DNA of 64,000 nt from Macrotrachela quadricornifera (Eukaryota > Rotifera > Eurotatoria > Philodinida > Philodinidae). The notes beneath the pieces are model-generated. The model had not been told where the DNA came from. It made no database searches and saw only the letters and a program-made list of their open reading frames with translations. The stretch spans positions 77,561 through 141,560 of the forward strand of contig JAJEKB010000836.1 in assembly GCA_022393335.1 (NCBI GenBank). Reading direction: 5' to 3'. Below are positions 47,778 to 58,550 of this stretch, piece after piece. Position numbers and translations under genes: made by a program. The first letter of the stretch is position 1; each line of letters opens with the position of its first letter.

Positions 47778-47981
47778 TCACGAATAAAATTGTATCAATG
47801 AACGTAAATGATGTGGAAGAAAAACCCAAGCCGAATAAATAGCTGTGGATATAATAGCAATAAGTAATGTTGAAAAAAGAGCACGTTCCCATGGTTCAAG
47901 CATATATAATGCTGTATTAAGTAAATATTGTAAATAAATCCAATGGATAAAATTAAAGAAACGACGTACACTTGACAACAT
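47778..47981 (-). CDS. SPTSSA: small subunit of serine palmitoyltransferase (ssSPT), paralogue 2
   Basis: A single-exon 67-residue protein, against 71 in human SPTSSA. 'YLQYLLNTALYMLEPWERAL' parallels human 'YYQYLLVTALYMLEPWERTV'. A hydrophobic helix and 'VFLPHHLRSLIQF' follow, where human has 'VFMPQHIMAILHY'. It acts in the ER membrane as an activator of serine palmitoyltransferase and can shift acyl-CoA preference through the residue after the EPWER motif. It is closer to the animal SPTSSA pattern than its neighbour at 46514-46889. The vertebrate A/B split probably does not apply to it. Confidence 0.92.
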   Translation of the reverse strand: MLSSVRRFFNFIHWIYLQYLLNTALYMLEPWERALFSTLLIAIISTAIYSAWVFLPHHLRSLIQFYS

Positions 47982-50097
47982 TTTAATACAATTACTGCAC
48001 TAGTAAATTACGTTTGTCTAAAATAAAAAAGACAACATTATTTCGTTGTTCTAAAGATAAAAAGTGCGCAGTTGAAAAATAACTAAAAAATAAAAAAGAG
48101 AAGGCAAATAAAAGGATCGAGCAATCATTTACGTGACTGATAGCAAATACTGGGTAAAGAGAGAGAGACAGACAAACAGACGAAAAATTCATTATGATTA
48201 GATGATTTGATAGCAACCAAATAACTAAAAATATTTAAATGTTTTTATTTAATATATAAGGACGTCAAATGTGAAACAAGAGAAAACATCAATGAATAGT
48301 CATGAAAGGTTGTCTAATAGAAAAAATATGAATAAACTATAGATGGACAATTAGTATAATGTTTAAGTGTGACATCTATTGCATTAAATATTTTAAAAGA
48401 AATTCATTTTCAATACAATACTATAATATCAGTCAGTTAATTTGAAGGAAAAAAAAATTTTTTTTTAATCAAACTATAATTTTATAATTATATTTGTAGT
48501 TATTTGAAAATGTCGAATATCCATCAGGTGATGGCGTGTCATATTTCGATATAATAAGAGTAATCGTTGATTACTAACAATAATACGATCTGAAAAACTG
48601 ACAGTAATATTACAATAGAAAATATATTTAAAGAAAGACAAATCTTATAATGAAAAGATTTTCTCAAAATTATAAATGAATAAGAATCCGAAAAAGCTGT
48701 AATAATTAAAATTGTGTATTAATTTTTCTATTTCTGATATCTGAAACTGCATGAAAACTTGATTCATTTATTTGGCATAACTGTATTATATAATTAGTCT
48801 TAGTACTACCAACCAGGATTATTATTAACCCAATTCGTAAGACAAAAAATCGGATAAATGAATTATTTCCGTTTTAGTTTCAGAAAGTCTCTTTCATTTT
48901 TTATTATGTAATAGTCAATGTCAACTGTAAACAGAAAACTTCATCTTCTCTTTTTCACGCCAACTACAAGTACATGTTATAATCATTTGCCAAAATTAAA
49001 ATAAAGTGAAGATACTGAAGAACTAGTATTGATGATAGGGATCGTAAAAGGTAGAAGGAAGATAGTAAAATAAATGAAAGAGAACTAGAAGATCCAAGCA
49101 GTCGATATTTTATCTTCCTTTTTAAAAGAACATAAAGGATCAATCCAAAAGACAGTGCATGCTCGTCTGTATATAATAGTACTATATACGTTGAGGCAGC
49201 GTTTTTCACCTCGCCTCGACTCGTTTTGCTTCGAACTCTGATATAAATACAAGTAATCTGTGTATAGCATCTCTATTTGGTTTTTGTTCACTCATAGATT
49301 GCAGAAGAGAAACAAACATAATCATTAAGAAAGTCTTCATATACACTAATTTACAGACGGAAACCTGCTCTACAAAATGCTTAATCTGTTTTGCTTTCGA
49401 GATATCATTACAAACCATCGGAATCTGTGCTTATTTAAATACTTAAAGTTGCAAAAATTGATTATTTTGAAAAATGTCATAGTAAATATATTTACTAAGG
49501 CATTTGAAACGAGTGTTTTATATAGATGTTGTTTTTGGCTCCCATCAAAGATTTACTCTCAATGAATCAATTTTAAATCAGAAGAATATTCTACATTTAT
49601 ATATAACAAATGTATGAAATTTTTATTGTAGTTAATTGCTAAAAAACGTTCTACAATGGAATTAAAATTAATATCTATGTATATATACCAGTTGAAATGT
49701 AATGCCGATTATAACGTTTTACAAACTTCTCTCTTTTTCTGAGTTCATAGAATGTCTTTTATTTCTTGCATTATTGTATCATATAACTAGATCAAATTCG
49801 ATGAAATTGTATAGATTGATCGAAACTTGATACAATCTACTGTTTTTCTTAAACATATACATTCGATCTCAAACTTTTACGAACAAACTCAAATTCTGTC
49901 TTATATTTGTAAAATACTGTCATCAAAAGATTAAACATATTCGATGTATGTCTAATATTTTTTTATCAAATATTCATATATATATATATTAAAAAGTAAC
50001 ATACACACATACGTAAGAATAAAAAAAAAACCACAAAATACAAAGAAAAAAAACTAAGAAAATGAATGTCGCTTAGCGAAAGAATTATTTATATTAA
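47982..50097. other. intergenic, one doubtful peptide ORF
   Basis: AT-rich DNA between the ssSPT cluster and CCDC66. Apart from the doubtful ORF at 49206-49340 nothing coding is seen. A (TA)n run lies at about 49977-49989. Confidence 0.4.
49206..49340 (-). CDS. possible small secreted peptide
   Basis: A 44-residue ORF with ATG at 49340 starts MKTFLMIMFVSLLQSMS, which looks like a signal peptide. It continues with a charged helix and ends after a dibasic KR (EAKRVEAR). That is the outline of a peptide precursor, but it is very short and lies in AT-rich intergenic DNA. There is a possible donor site (GCGAG|GTGAAA) at its end, so it might instead be a first exon. Confidence 0.2.
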   Translation of the reverse strand: MKTFLMIMFVSLLQSMSEQKPNRDAIHRLLVFISEFEAKRVEAR

Positions 50098-53000
50098 TTA
50101 AACTGGGATTGCATTCATCGATGTAGCAACTTCTTGTTGTCGACGAACTAAATTCTATAATAAAATAAATAATTATAATTTTTAAAACAAAGAAAAAAAG
50201 AAATTAGACAAACTTCTTTAATAGCTGTTAATTGTTGAAGAATATGTTCTTGTCGAGATGGAGGTACATGATATGGTGGTGGTGGAACACTAGCATTTTG
50301 TTGTCGTTGATGATCATCATATGTATTAACCTATAAAGGATAATTATTATATAATTTTAATTGAATATACATACTGCTGTTCGTTGTTTATGAGCTGATG
50401 TTTCTCTTGATTGTGGTATAGGCGAAAAAGCTCTAGATGGATCAAGTACTTCATCTGTTCTTATATATGGTGTAAAATGTTCATATTTATCTAATGATGA
50501 TATATTATTAAATTTACTATCATCATCGGTTTTTGTTATAATAAATGCATCATGTTTAATTTGTCCTTTAAATAAATTCTTAATATTTTCATCTTTAGGA
50601 TTATTATGTTTTAAAGCAGTTGAATGTGTTCGATTAGTTGAAATAATTTTTTTTTCTTTTTGTTCATGTTGTAATTGACTATCACTATTCCAACGATTAT
50701 AGGCTGTTTTCTTTGGTATATCATCAATATGATCAAAATTTCCTTGTTCTACATGTTTATTTCGTTGACGTTTTTCATAATGTGGATCACGTTTAGAATT
50801 TGGTATATATTCACGATATTCAGGATTTTGATAATTCCATAATGGACGATGAAGAAGATCAAGTGGACCATAATTACTACGATGTGTACCAAGTTGAGAC
50901 ATAGCACTATCATCATTTGTATTATTATTTGATTGTGTTGTTGTTATTGATGAACGACGTTGACGTTGATTATCTTCTAATGAACGTATACGAACATTTT
51001 TTTTATTTTGTTTTGAATTACGAAGAAGATGATTTGGAATTTGTGGTGGTAAATCAGATTCTTCTCGTGTAAATGAAAACATTTGTTTATGTGGTGCCAT
51101 TCGAAGATCAGTTTGAACACTATTATCACTAAATTAAAAAATAAATTTTGCTTATGATTTAAAATAGACAAAGAAAAAGAATAAAAATTTACCTTCGAAA
51201 TGTTGAATCAACTGTATTAACAGCTTCATCTCGTCGTGCATCATTTGTATGATAGGATTGTTGCTGATCATTACCGATATTTAAATGTAATGGTTCTATT
51301 TTTGTTGTTTTAGGTTTTTTTGGTGATGAATCTTGTGTTTTCTCATTTGTTCTTTGTGTAGGTACTGGAACGATTGCTTTTACATCTAGAATATAATGAG
51401 AAAATATTGCTTAAAAAAAATTATATTTTTAATATAACCTGGTAATGTTTTTGCTAATAAATCTGTTTTATGTCCATTACGTTTAAGTTTTTCAATTAAT
51501 TGTGCTTTTTTTTCATATTTAGCTAATTCAGTTGCTTCAAGTATTTTATCATAAGTTTGTTGTACTATTGAATCATGTCGATTAGTTTTATTTGAATCTT
51601 GTACATTATTATTTGTTATTAATGTATTAGAAGTTGGTGTTGGTGATGAATCTTTTTGTTGTTGATGTCGATTAGATGCTTCTTGTATAAGTGGTTGAAT
51701 ATTTTCATGTAAAAAATCTTGTCGACGCTCTGTTTCTTGTTGTGTAAATTTTTTACGTTTATTTTCTTCAATTTGTTTTTGTAAATCATCTAACCATTGT
51801 CGTCGTTCAAGTTCTTTAGCTGTTTTAACATCATCTTCAAAACGAACATCACCAAATAATAAATTTGTACGCATGGCAGCTGGTACACGTGTTTGATCAT
51901 TAAGAACAATAGTTGATGGTATAGAAGAAGGATCTGGTGGACGATATGGCATAACTATGTTTGAAGAAGTTTGCTAGAAAATTTTTTAGGAATATTAATT
52001 TATTGAAAATATATAGAACAAACTGAGATTTTTGATGGAATTTCATTAATATTAGGCGCGCCAGCACCGGGACGTCCAAATGGATTCCATAAAGGAGTTT
52101 TTTCAGCTGAAAATATAATATTATAAATATATAAAATTTTATTAGATATTTACCATTTTCTTGTTTCCATTGTTGTTGTTTTTTTTCCATTAAACGTGTT
52201 TTAGATAAATCATTTTGTGAATTATCATTTTGTTTTATTGAAGGTGGAAGTGGCGGTTTATTGGATGATGAATAATCAATTGGAATTGTTGGTCGTTCTG
52301 CAAATAAAAACATGATAATAATTAATATATATATATATAAATAATACCAGGTGATGATGAAGCCTTTTGATGAACAGGAGATAACTGATGTTTAAGTTGA
52401 TCATATTCAACTTCAAGTCTCATTCGATCCATTTCAACTAGAAGATAGATAAATAGTTAAGATTTATTTTAAAAGTTTATTTTACCTTTTTCTCGCATCC
52501 ATTTTTGACGTTTCTTTTCAGCCATCATACCTAATGCTTCTTGTCGAGGTGAGATTGGAGCTAATGGTTGTGATGGTGGTGGTGGTGATGAATCTAATTT
52601 AGGTACTATAGTTGTAGATGAAACTTCATTTGGTTGCTCTTGCTGAGGTGGAGGTGATGGTTCTATATAACATGAAAATTGTTTGAATTAAAATCATTGA
52701 AAAAAAAAATACCTTTGTTTTCAATAATAGTATTTGTTGTTGTATCTTTGACAGCTTTAACAAGTTCTGATATTTCTTCCATTGTCATAAAGACACCTGC
52801 TCTTGATTTATCATCATTAAAAGTAACTTTATTAGGTTTTTTTATTTTTTTATTTGATAAATTTTTTGAAGGTGGTTTGAGACTAGTTGGTTTAGGTTTT
52901 GATTGTTCGGGATGATGATTTGTATTTATAGTACGACTCATATGTTTTGTTTTTGGTCTTATTGGAGATTCATCTAGAAAAAAATTTTTATTTAAATAAA

Positions 53001-53393
53001 AAACTAAATATAAAAAAATTAACAAACCAAGAGCATCGAAATAAATTTGCGGTCGTCCATTAATCATTTGAGTACGAAATTGCATTTGTTCACCTCCTGA
53101 AAAAAAAAATATATCAATAATTTATATTTAATCAATTTAGAGTCGGACATAATTAATTTAAATAGATAATAAAATAGTGCAAAACTAATGAGGAAGTATA
53201 TTTGGATATTCAAGTAATTTAAATCTCATATTTGGCGATAAATAAACCTTGACAGAATGTAAAAACACGATTAATGAAGTTTAAGTGTAAGATTATCGTA
53301 TTAATAAATCATCAATTTTTAATGTATGAAAATTTTTAATTTTAATTCTTACATACCAACAGATCCTGATTTAATAGCAGTTGTTGCAGCCAT
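50098..53393 (-). CDS. CCDC66: CCDC66 orthologue, centrosomal/ciliary coiled-coil protein
   Basis: Twelve exons from ATG 53393 to TAA 50098 (53393-53357, 53096-53028, 52973-52713, 52662-52486, 52437-52348, 52297-52154, 52106-52024, 51973-51439, 51385-51193, 51128-50375, 50330-50214, 50154-50098) sum to 838 residues, in frame throughout. Islands shared with vertebrate CCDC66 occur in the same order. 'ERRQWLDDLQKQIEENKRKK' matches 'LQRKWIEELNKQIEDDRQRK', and 'SVQTDL' matches 'GVQTDD'. 'RPLWNYQNPEYREYIPNSKR' matches 'RPDWNINKPPKRYIPASEK', and 'PYIRTDEVLDP' matches 'PYVRTNEI'. The C-terminal helix 'EHILQQLTAIKE' is also shared. CCDC66 localises to centriolar satellites, microtubules and the ciliary axoneme. 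Linkers are Ser/Gln-rich and unconserved. Confidence 0.92.
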
Positions 53394-53638
53394 TTTATAT
53401 TAATTAAACAAAACTACATCAATATTTTTATTTATTTTTCTTAATATACATATATGTTTTTCTTTTTTTTTTTTCATTCTATCATAATTGATGAATTTCT
53501 CGTATGATTGCTTAACAACAACCTTCCTTTAATACATATTCTAATGCATAGATATGTCATTGCTTAGCAACTTGTTCAAATTAAAAAACAAAAATCAATA
53601 CAACAGAATATTATTTTTATTTTTTAATTTATTTAAAT
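53394..53638. promoter_or_regulatory. divergent promoter of CCDC66 and LRRC51 with two X-box-like half sites
   Basis: Only 245 bp separate the two start codons. Two near-identical motifs lie 52 bp apart: GATTGCTTAACAAC (53506-53519) and CATTGCTTAGCAAC (53558-53571). The 3' half (A(A/G)CAAC after a TA step) resembles the right half of the RFX-factor X-box, and the second copy extended left reads GTCATTGCTTAGCAAC. RFX sites control ciliary genes in animals, and both flanking genes have ciliary homologues. The match to the full palindrome is imperfect. Confidence 0.45.
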
Positions 53639-54384
53639 ATGAGTTCTTTATTAAATACAAAACATGCTACACCAATTATACAAAAACGTATTGATAATTA
53701 TACACAATTATATCCTCCTCTTGATTATTCATTTCATAATGCACAAAAACTTGAAGGTATTTTAGTTTTTTTAAATAATATTTTTATTTTATTTATATTT
53801 ATATTTATAGATATTATTTCAACTGAACCACGTGTAGCATCCGGTGCACCTGATGTTGTTAAAGAAGGTGATCGATATCATTCATATGGAATTAATTTAA
53901 ATCATAATATGTTAAGTGGTTCATTAGAAATTTTACCTGATTTTGTACGAACAGTATTAATAAATCCATATGCACTTTCAACATTAGATTTATCATTTAA
54001 TACATTTACAGTTATTCCTTCAGTAAAAATATTTTTCTATATTTATGAATAAATAATTATACTTTTCTTTTTTTTTTTCTTTAATAGACTATTATACAAT
54101 TTCCATCACTTAAATATTTTTATTTTCATAAAAATCTTCTTGCTGATATAACAGAAATACAAAAATTACTTTCATTAAAAGAATTAAAATATTTAACATT
54201 ACATGGTAATCCAATTGAAATAAATATTCCATATCTTCGATCATATGTTATATGTTTATTACCTAATTTACGAAGTTTTAATTGTACACCAATAAGTAAA
54301 GGTGATCGAAAAACAAGTGATACATGGGGACAAATGAATAAAAATTTATTACCAAAATTTTTAAATAAAATTTCAAAAAAATAA
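53639..54384 (+). CDS. LRRC51: LRRC51 orthologue, short leucine-rich-repeat protein
   Basis: Three exons (53639-53756, 53811-54022, 54088-54384) give 208 residues; human LRRC51 has 192. Shared landmarks in order: 'PPLDYSF' near the N-terminus, 'TEPR', 'LSTLDLSFNTFTVIP', 'LKYFYFHKN', 'ELKYLTLHGNPIE', 'YVICLLPNLRSFN' and 'ISKGDRKTSDTWGQMN'. The last three match human 'RLRSLTLHGNPMEE', 'YVLCTLSRITTFDF' and 'VTKADRTTAEVWKRMN'. In vertebrates the gene is part of the LRTOMT locus and is linked to ciliated and hair cells. The first intron is 54 nt, the second 65 nt. Its stop codon is only 46 nt before the next start. Confidence 0.92.
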
Positions 54385-54430
54385 AAATTATTTTTTTTTA
54401 ATATTGACTTTTTTTTTTATAGATTAAAAT
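54385..54430 (+). promoter_or_regulatory. operon-like intercistronic gap with splice acceptor
   Basis: Between the LRRC51 stop and the E2 start lie 46 nt of T-rich sequence ending 'gacttttttttttatag' at 54421, 9 nt before ATG 54431. There is no room for a normal promoter. A polypyrimidine tract plus AG directly upstream of a start is what a spliced-leader acceptor looks like, and bdelloid rotifers trans-splice a leader RNA. Confidence 0.6.
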
Positions 54431-54907
54431 ATGTCAATTGCTAGTTCATCATCTACTCCTAATGCACAAACACGACGTATATTACAAGATTTAGAATCTT
54501 ATTATAAAAATCCATTACCATTTATTAAAAATCTTGAATATTCAATTGATAAAGATGGTTTTAATCAATTAAATGGAATATTAATTGGTCCAGATAATAG
54601 TTCTTATGAAAATGGTCATTTTCATTTTCGAATTAAATTTCCATTAGAATATCCATTTAAACCACATGAATTTTATTTTCTTACACGTATTTGTCATCCA
54701 AATGTACATACAGAAACTGGTGCAGCTTGTTATGATGAATTTATTTCAAAATGGACACCAAAAATATCAATTACAACAATATTTACTAAAATGTATTCAT
54801 TATTAGAACAACCAAATTATAATAAATATTATGGAGAAGAAATAGTTCCAGATAAAGATCCTGAAACAGCTCGACAATGGACACAAAAATATGCTAAACT
54901 AATTTAA
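54431..54907 (+). CDS. E2 ubiquitin-conjugating enzyme, divergent
   Basis: An intronless 158-residue protein with the UBC fold from about residue 12. 'LNGILIGPDNSSYENGHFHF' matches the E2 'W...I.GP..TPY.GG.F' region, then comes 'PLEYPFKPHEFYFLTRICHP', the HPN triad (HPNV) and 'GAACYDEFISKWTPKISI'. In this last motif Cys (about residue 101) is the thioester cysteine, nine residues after HPN as usual. The C-terminal helix 'DPETARQWTQKYAKL' fits UBE2D/E-type enzymes. The usual ICLDIL after the Cys is replaced by CYDEF, and the Trp of GP..TPYEGG is absent. This is a diverged, probably active E2 rather than a one-to-one UBE2D orthologue. It is likely expressed from an operon with LRRC51. Confidence 0.88.
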   Translation: MSIASSSSTPNAQTRRILQDLESYYKNPLPFIKNLEYSIDKDGFNQLNGILIGPDNSSYENGHFHFRIKFPLEYPFKPHEFYFLTRICHPNVHTETGAACYDEFISKWTPKISITTIFTKMYSLLEQPNYNKYYGEEIVPDKDPETARQWTQKYAKLI

Positions 54908-55149
54908 TTTTCTTGTTAATAGTTATTGTATTATTTTTGCAATATATTTATTCGTGATATATTTATCGATATCTATGATTGAGATATGGATTAATCTGAA
55001 TACTGCTCAAAATCTCACGAAGAAAAAGTTCTTTCTCGGAATACTTCGTCTTCACTATTGTAAAGACTAAGCATGACGTTGTTCGGATCATATGAAAGTA
55101 CGTTTTTAAAAACATCATTTTATTAATAGATATATCTTCAATAAAAATC

Positions 55150-58100
55150 TTATCTATGTACATTTGGATAGATATATGTGTCAATATTTTGTATATGATT
55201 ATTACATTGACAAAGAGTTGATGGTAAAAAAACAGTTTCATTATTATAATAATCCATTGTATTATTTTCTTGTTGATTTGAATAAAGAAATTGATTTCCT
55301 AAATATAAAACAGATGGATGTTGAGAATTTTTTGATGAAGTATTTATAGCATATTGATATTCATGTGAATTTATTGTTTGACAACAATTATAAGGACGAA
55401 ATGTTGGTGGATATGGTGGTAATGCTGGAGCATTTGTATTATTTGATATTTTATCATTATATAAAAATGGTTGTTCACTATCAGATGATAATGATGGTAA
55501 TTGTTCATAAATACTATCATTAGTTACAAGATTTTCATTATTATCTGATATTTTAATTGATGGTTGATGAAAATTAGTTTGATAATAATAATGATGATTA
55601 GAATGTTGTCGTTGAAGTTCAGCTGTTAAATGTTGACGAAGTTTTCGTCGACATATAGCTAATGATATAAGTAATAATAAAAATAATAATATAAATAATA
55701 AAAGAAAAAAAACAATTATAATTAATGTTTGATTATATTGAAAAATATTTGATGTTGTTAAGGTTTCTTGATGATAAATAGAAAATAGTGTTGATGATTG
55801 AATTGATGGATATATATCTGTTAATATTGGAATAGTACTATTCAATAAAATTACTAAAAAAAAAATGAACAAATGAAATTATTAATAAAAATTTAAAAGA
55901 AAAACCTGAAGATAATTGTTGTGATGTTCGTATTAATTGAATTAAATTCTTATCTGTTTTAATTATCCATTCAGTATTAATTTGTTCATTTTCATTTATT
56001 TGTTCTTTTGATAAAATAATTATTTGTAAAGATTTTAAACATCCAAATAAATAATTTATATTTGAATAAATATTTTTTAAATTTAAATTATAACTAAGAT
56101 TTATTTCACGTATATTTGATGCTGCACAAAATGTATCATTTGTTAGATATTTAATATTATTATTTGCTAAATTTAATTTAATTAAATATTTTTTTCCAAA
56201 AAATATAAATGGTTTTAATTCTTCAATATTATTTTCTTCATAATTAAGTTCTGTTATTGTTTCAGGTAAAAAAATATGTATATTTGATAAATTAACATTT
56301 TTACAATTAACAATATGTTTTGACCAATTATTATTATGTAAACATATACATTCTGATGGACATATTGAATGACAATCACATGCTTCAAAATCACAACATG
56401 AACAATCATATGTACAATATTGAGAATATGTACATAAAAAATTATATTTATGAGAATTATTTTCAATTAAATTTGAATTACATTTAATTGAAGATAAATC
56501 AGTTAGATTTATAGATGATGAATTAAGTATTGAACTAAGCCAACAATCACAATTTAATGGATTACCATGTAAAGATAATTGAAGAATTGAATTATTTATT
56601 GTCTAGAGAAAGAAAATTAGATTTTTCGAATAGAGGACCTAAAGTGATGAGACACGTGTTTGAGGAAAAAATTTTCAAAAGGGGAATACCTACAGATGTA
56701 TCTCAGAGGTACTTTTCAAAATCTAGTTGGTTCTTCAAAACCCTTTAAACCCGAATGGAAAGGTCAATTATACCTCTGTAGAATACTTCAAAGTATCTGT
56801 GATAAAAATTTCAGCTCGATCGGATAAAGTTAAAGAGAGATTGTTGGTGGCACAATCGTGTAACATAGGTGAAAAATGTAGAATCTACTGAGCACATAAT
56901 AAAAAATTTTTTTTTTGGACGGTAGCTTTCTATGGACTACCGGATAGCAGCGAAACGGAGAGATGGATTGAGTCCATCGAAATGACGACCGAAATAGCAA
57001 CAAATGATCTATCTATAGCACATATAAACAAAAGTACATCATCATTAAGAGTTTCTGTGTGGCAATCATTGAATATTAATAGCAATTCGTTGTCATCCAA
57101 CTTCGTCTCTCAATTAAATTACTACTAAAGGACTTAATCAAAACCCATGGTATTATCTGTGATCTTATCATCTATTAAGACTAGATAGCAACAAATGCGG
57201 AAAAAGAGTCATTTACAATATGGACTGTCAATAGTGATTAGTATAATTTTTAGTAATCGATAGTACTGCTACAAGACGAGGTAGATCTATGATTTATGAA
57301 TGATATTTTATTACTCAATTTTCTATTAAGTTTTTTGTCCATAACAAAATGGATGAAATCATCATAAATCAACATCCAAATAAGCATTTACTCGCAAGAT
57401 ACTTTCATTTTATCGTGTAGTTTAATTGAGTAGAAAAGACATTCTATCAATACATGAAAAAATAAATATTAACATTTTTCTTTTGTAGACATAAGAAGTA
57501 ATAAAAAAAAACAATTTCAATCATAAGAGAACAATTTACTTAATATCAAAAGACAAGTCATTATTTGACATAACTAGTCTTAAACAATTAAATCATATTT
57601 AATTGCTAAATTCATTTGACTAAATTGTTTATCAAAGAATAGTTTAAACATATGTTCAAAATATAAATCTCTTGATTACCTTGACGATAGCTATTAAAAC
57701 GAATTAGAATTAATCTAAATTTAGTACTTACTTGACTATTATTATTATTATTATAATCTAATATTCGATTAATTTTTAATCTTTCTTTAAAAAATTCCAA
57801 TGATTTTATTTGATTAAATTTAAGATCAAGAATTTCTAAATTTTGATGTAACCATTTATTATCAATAAATGTTAAATAATTATTTGATAAATTAAGATAT
57901 TTAAGTTGAATATATTCATTTAATAATGGTAATTGTTTTAATTGATTATTAGCTAATGATAAATATTTTAATTTTTTTAATGATTTTAATAATATAACTA
58001 TAGATGATTGATATAAATTACAATCAGTTAAATCAAGTTCTATTAAATTTAATGGTAAAAATTTTATTTTAATATATTTATTATGACGAAGACTAAGACC

Positions 58101-58550
58101 AATTAAATTTTTTTGAAAATTTTTTTCATTTAAATTAATATGAATTAAATTTGGATTATGATCAAGATATATATATTTAATATAAGATGGTAATGGATAT
58201 GTATATGTAAATTGTGTTAATAAATTATAACTTAAATCTAATTTTTCTAATGATGATGGTAAGATAAATGGTATTTGATTTAATGTTAATAATTGACATG
58301 AATTTATTTTAAATATTTTCATTAAATAATTTGATGAATATGAATATAATGGAAGATTTTTAATTAATAATGTATGTGTTATACATATATATTTTTCTAT
58401 TGATGATAATAATGATATATATTCAATTGTAATTGTACACTGTTCATATATTTGATCATTCAATAAAATACTATGTTCTATTTCAGTACAATTCCATTCT
58501 AATGATTGACTATTGTTAATAAGAAGAAATATCAATAAGATAAACATCAT
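55150..58550 (-). CDS. Toll-type receptor ectodomain with membrane segment but no TIR domain
   Basis: Three exons (58550-57732, 56602-55906, 55853-55150) give 739 residues. A signal peptide is at 1-16. About eight leucine-rich repeats follow ('LEKLDLSYNLLTQF', 'LKYLSLANNQLKQLP', 'LEILDLKFNQIKSL'). An LRRCT 'HGNPLNCDCWL' comes next, then the cysteine cluster CSCCDFEACDCHSICPSECI (about 343-362) and 'NNWSKHIVNC'. This cluster is the hallmark between LRR blocks in protostome Tolls such as Tollo and 18-wheeler ('CCDFDACDCEMTCP', 'HDQ.W..N.VDC'). Three more repeats ('ELNYEENNIEEL', 'LIKLNLANNNIKYL'), a transmembrane helix (about 548-573) and a 166-residue tail with an APALPPYPP segment complete it. 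No TIR motifs occur and the stop is firm. Intron 1 is 1,129 nt. Confidence 0.85.
56603..57731 (-). other. oversized intron of the Toll-type gene
   Basis: This intron is over ten times longer than neighbouring ones and sits at the boundary of LRR and LRRCT. Its sequence is less AT-rich than the exons around it near 56620-57000 and includes 'gaccggtagtccat'-type inverted bits near 56930. It probably contains an old insertion, but I could not define ends. Confidence 0.35.

Noticed and set aside
47992..48216. 74-codon minus-strand ORF upstream of ssSPT paralogue 2
   Set aside because: Looks like 5' leader sequence; no conserved motif and start not supported.
55855..55872. ATG at 55872 as start of a separate membrane protein
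   Set aside because: An acceptor lies at 55854-55855, and the exon continues the Toll-type frame from 55906 in phase; the ATG is within the intron.
57612..57731. Continuation of Toll-type exon 1 to a stop at 57612
   Set aside because: A good donor (CAA|GTAAGT) lies at 57731 and joining to 56602 restores an LRRCT in frame; the read-through is intronic.
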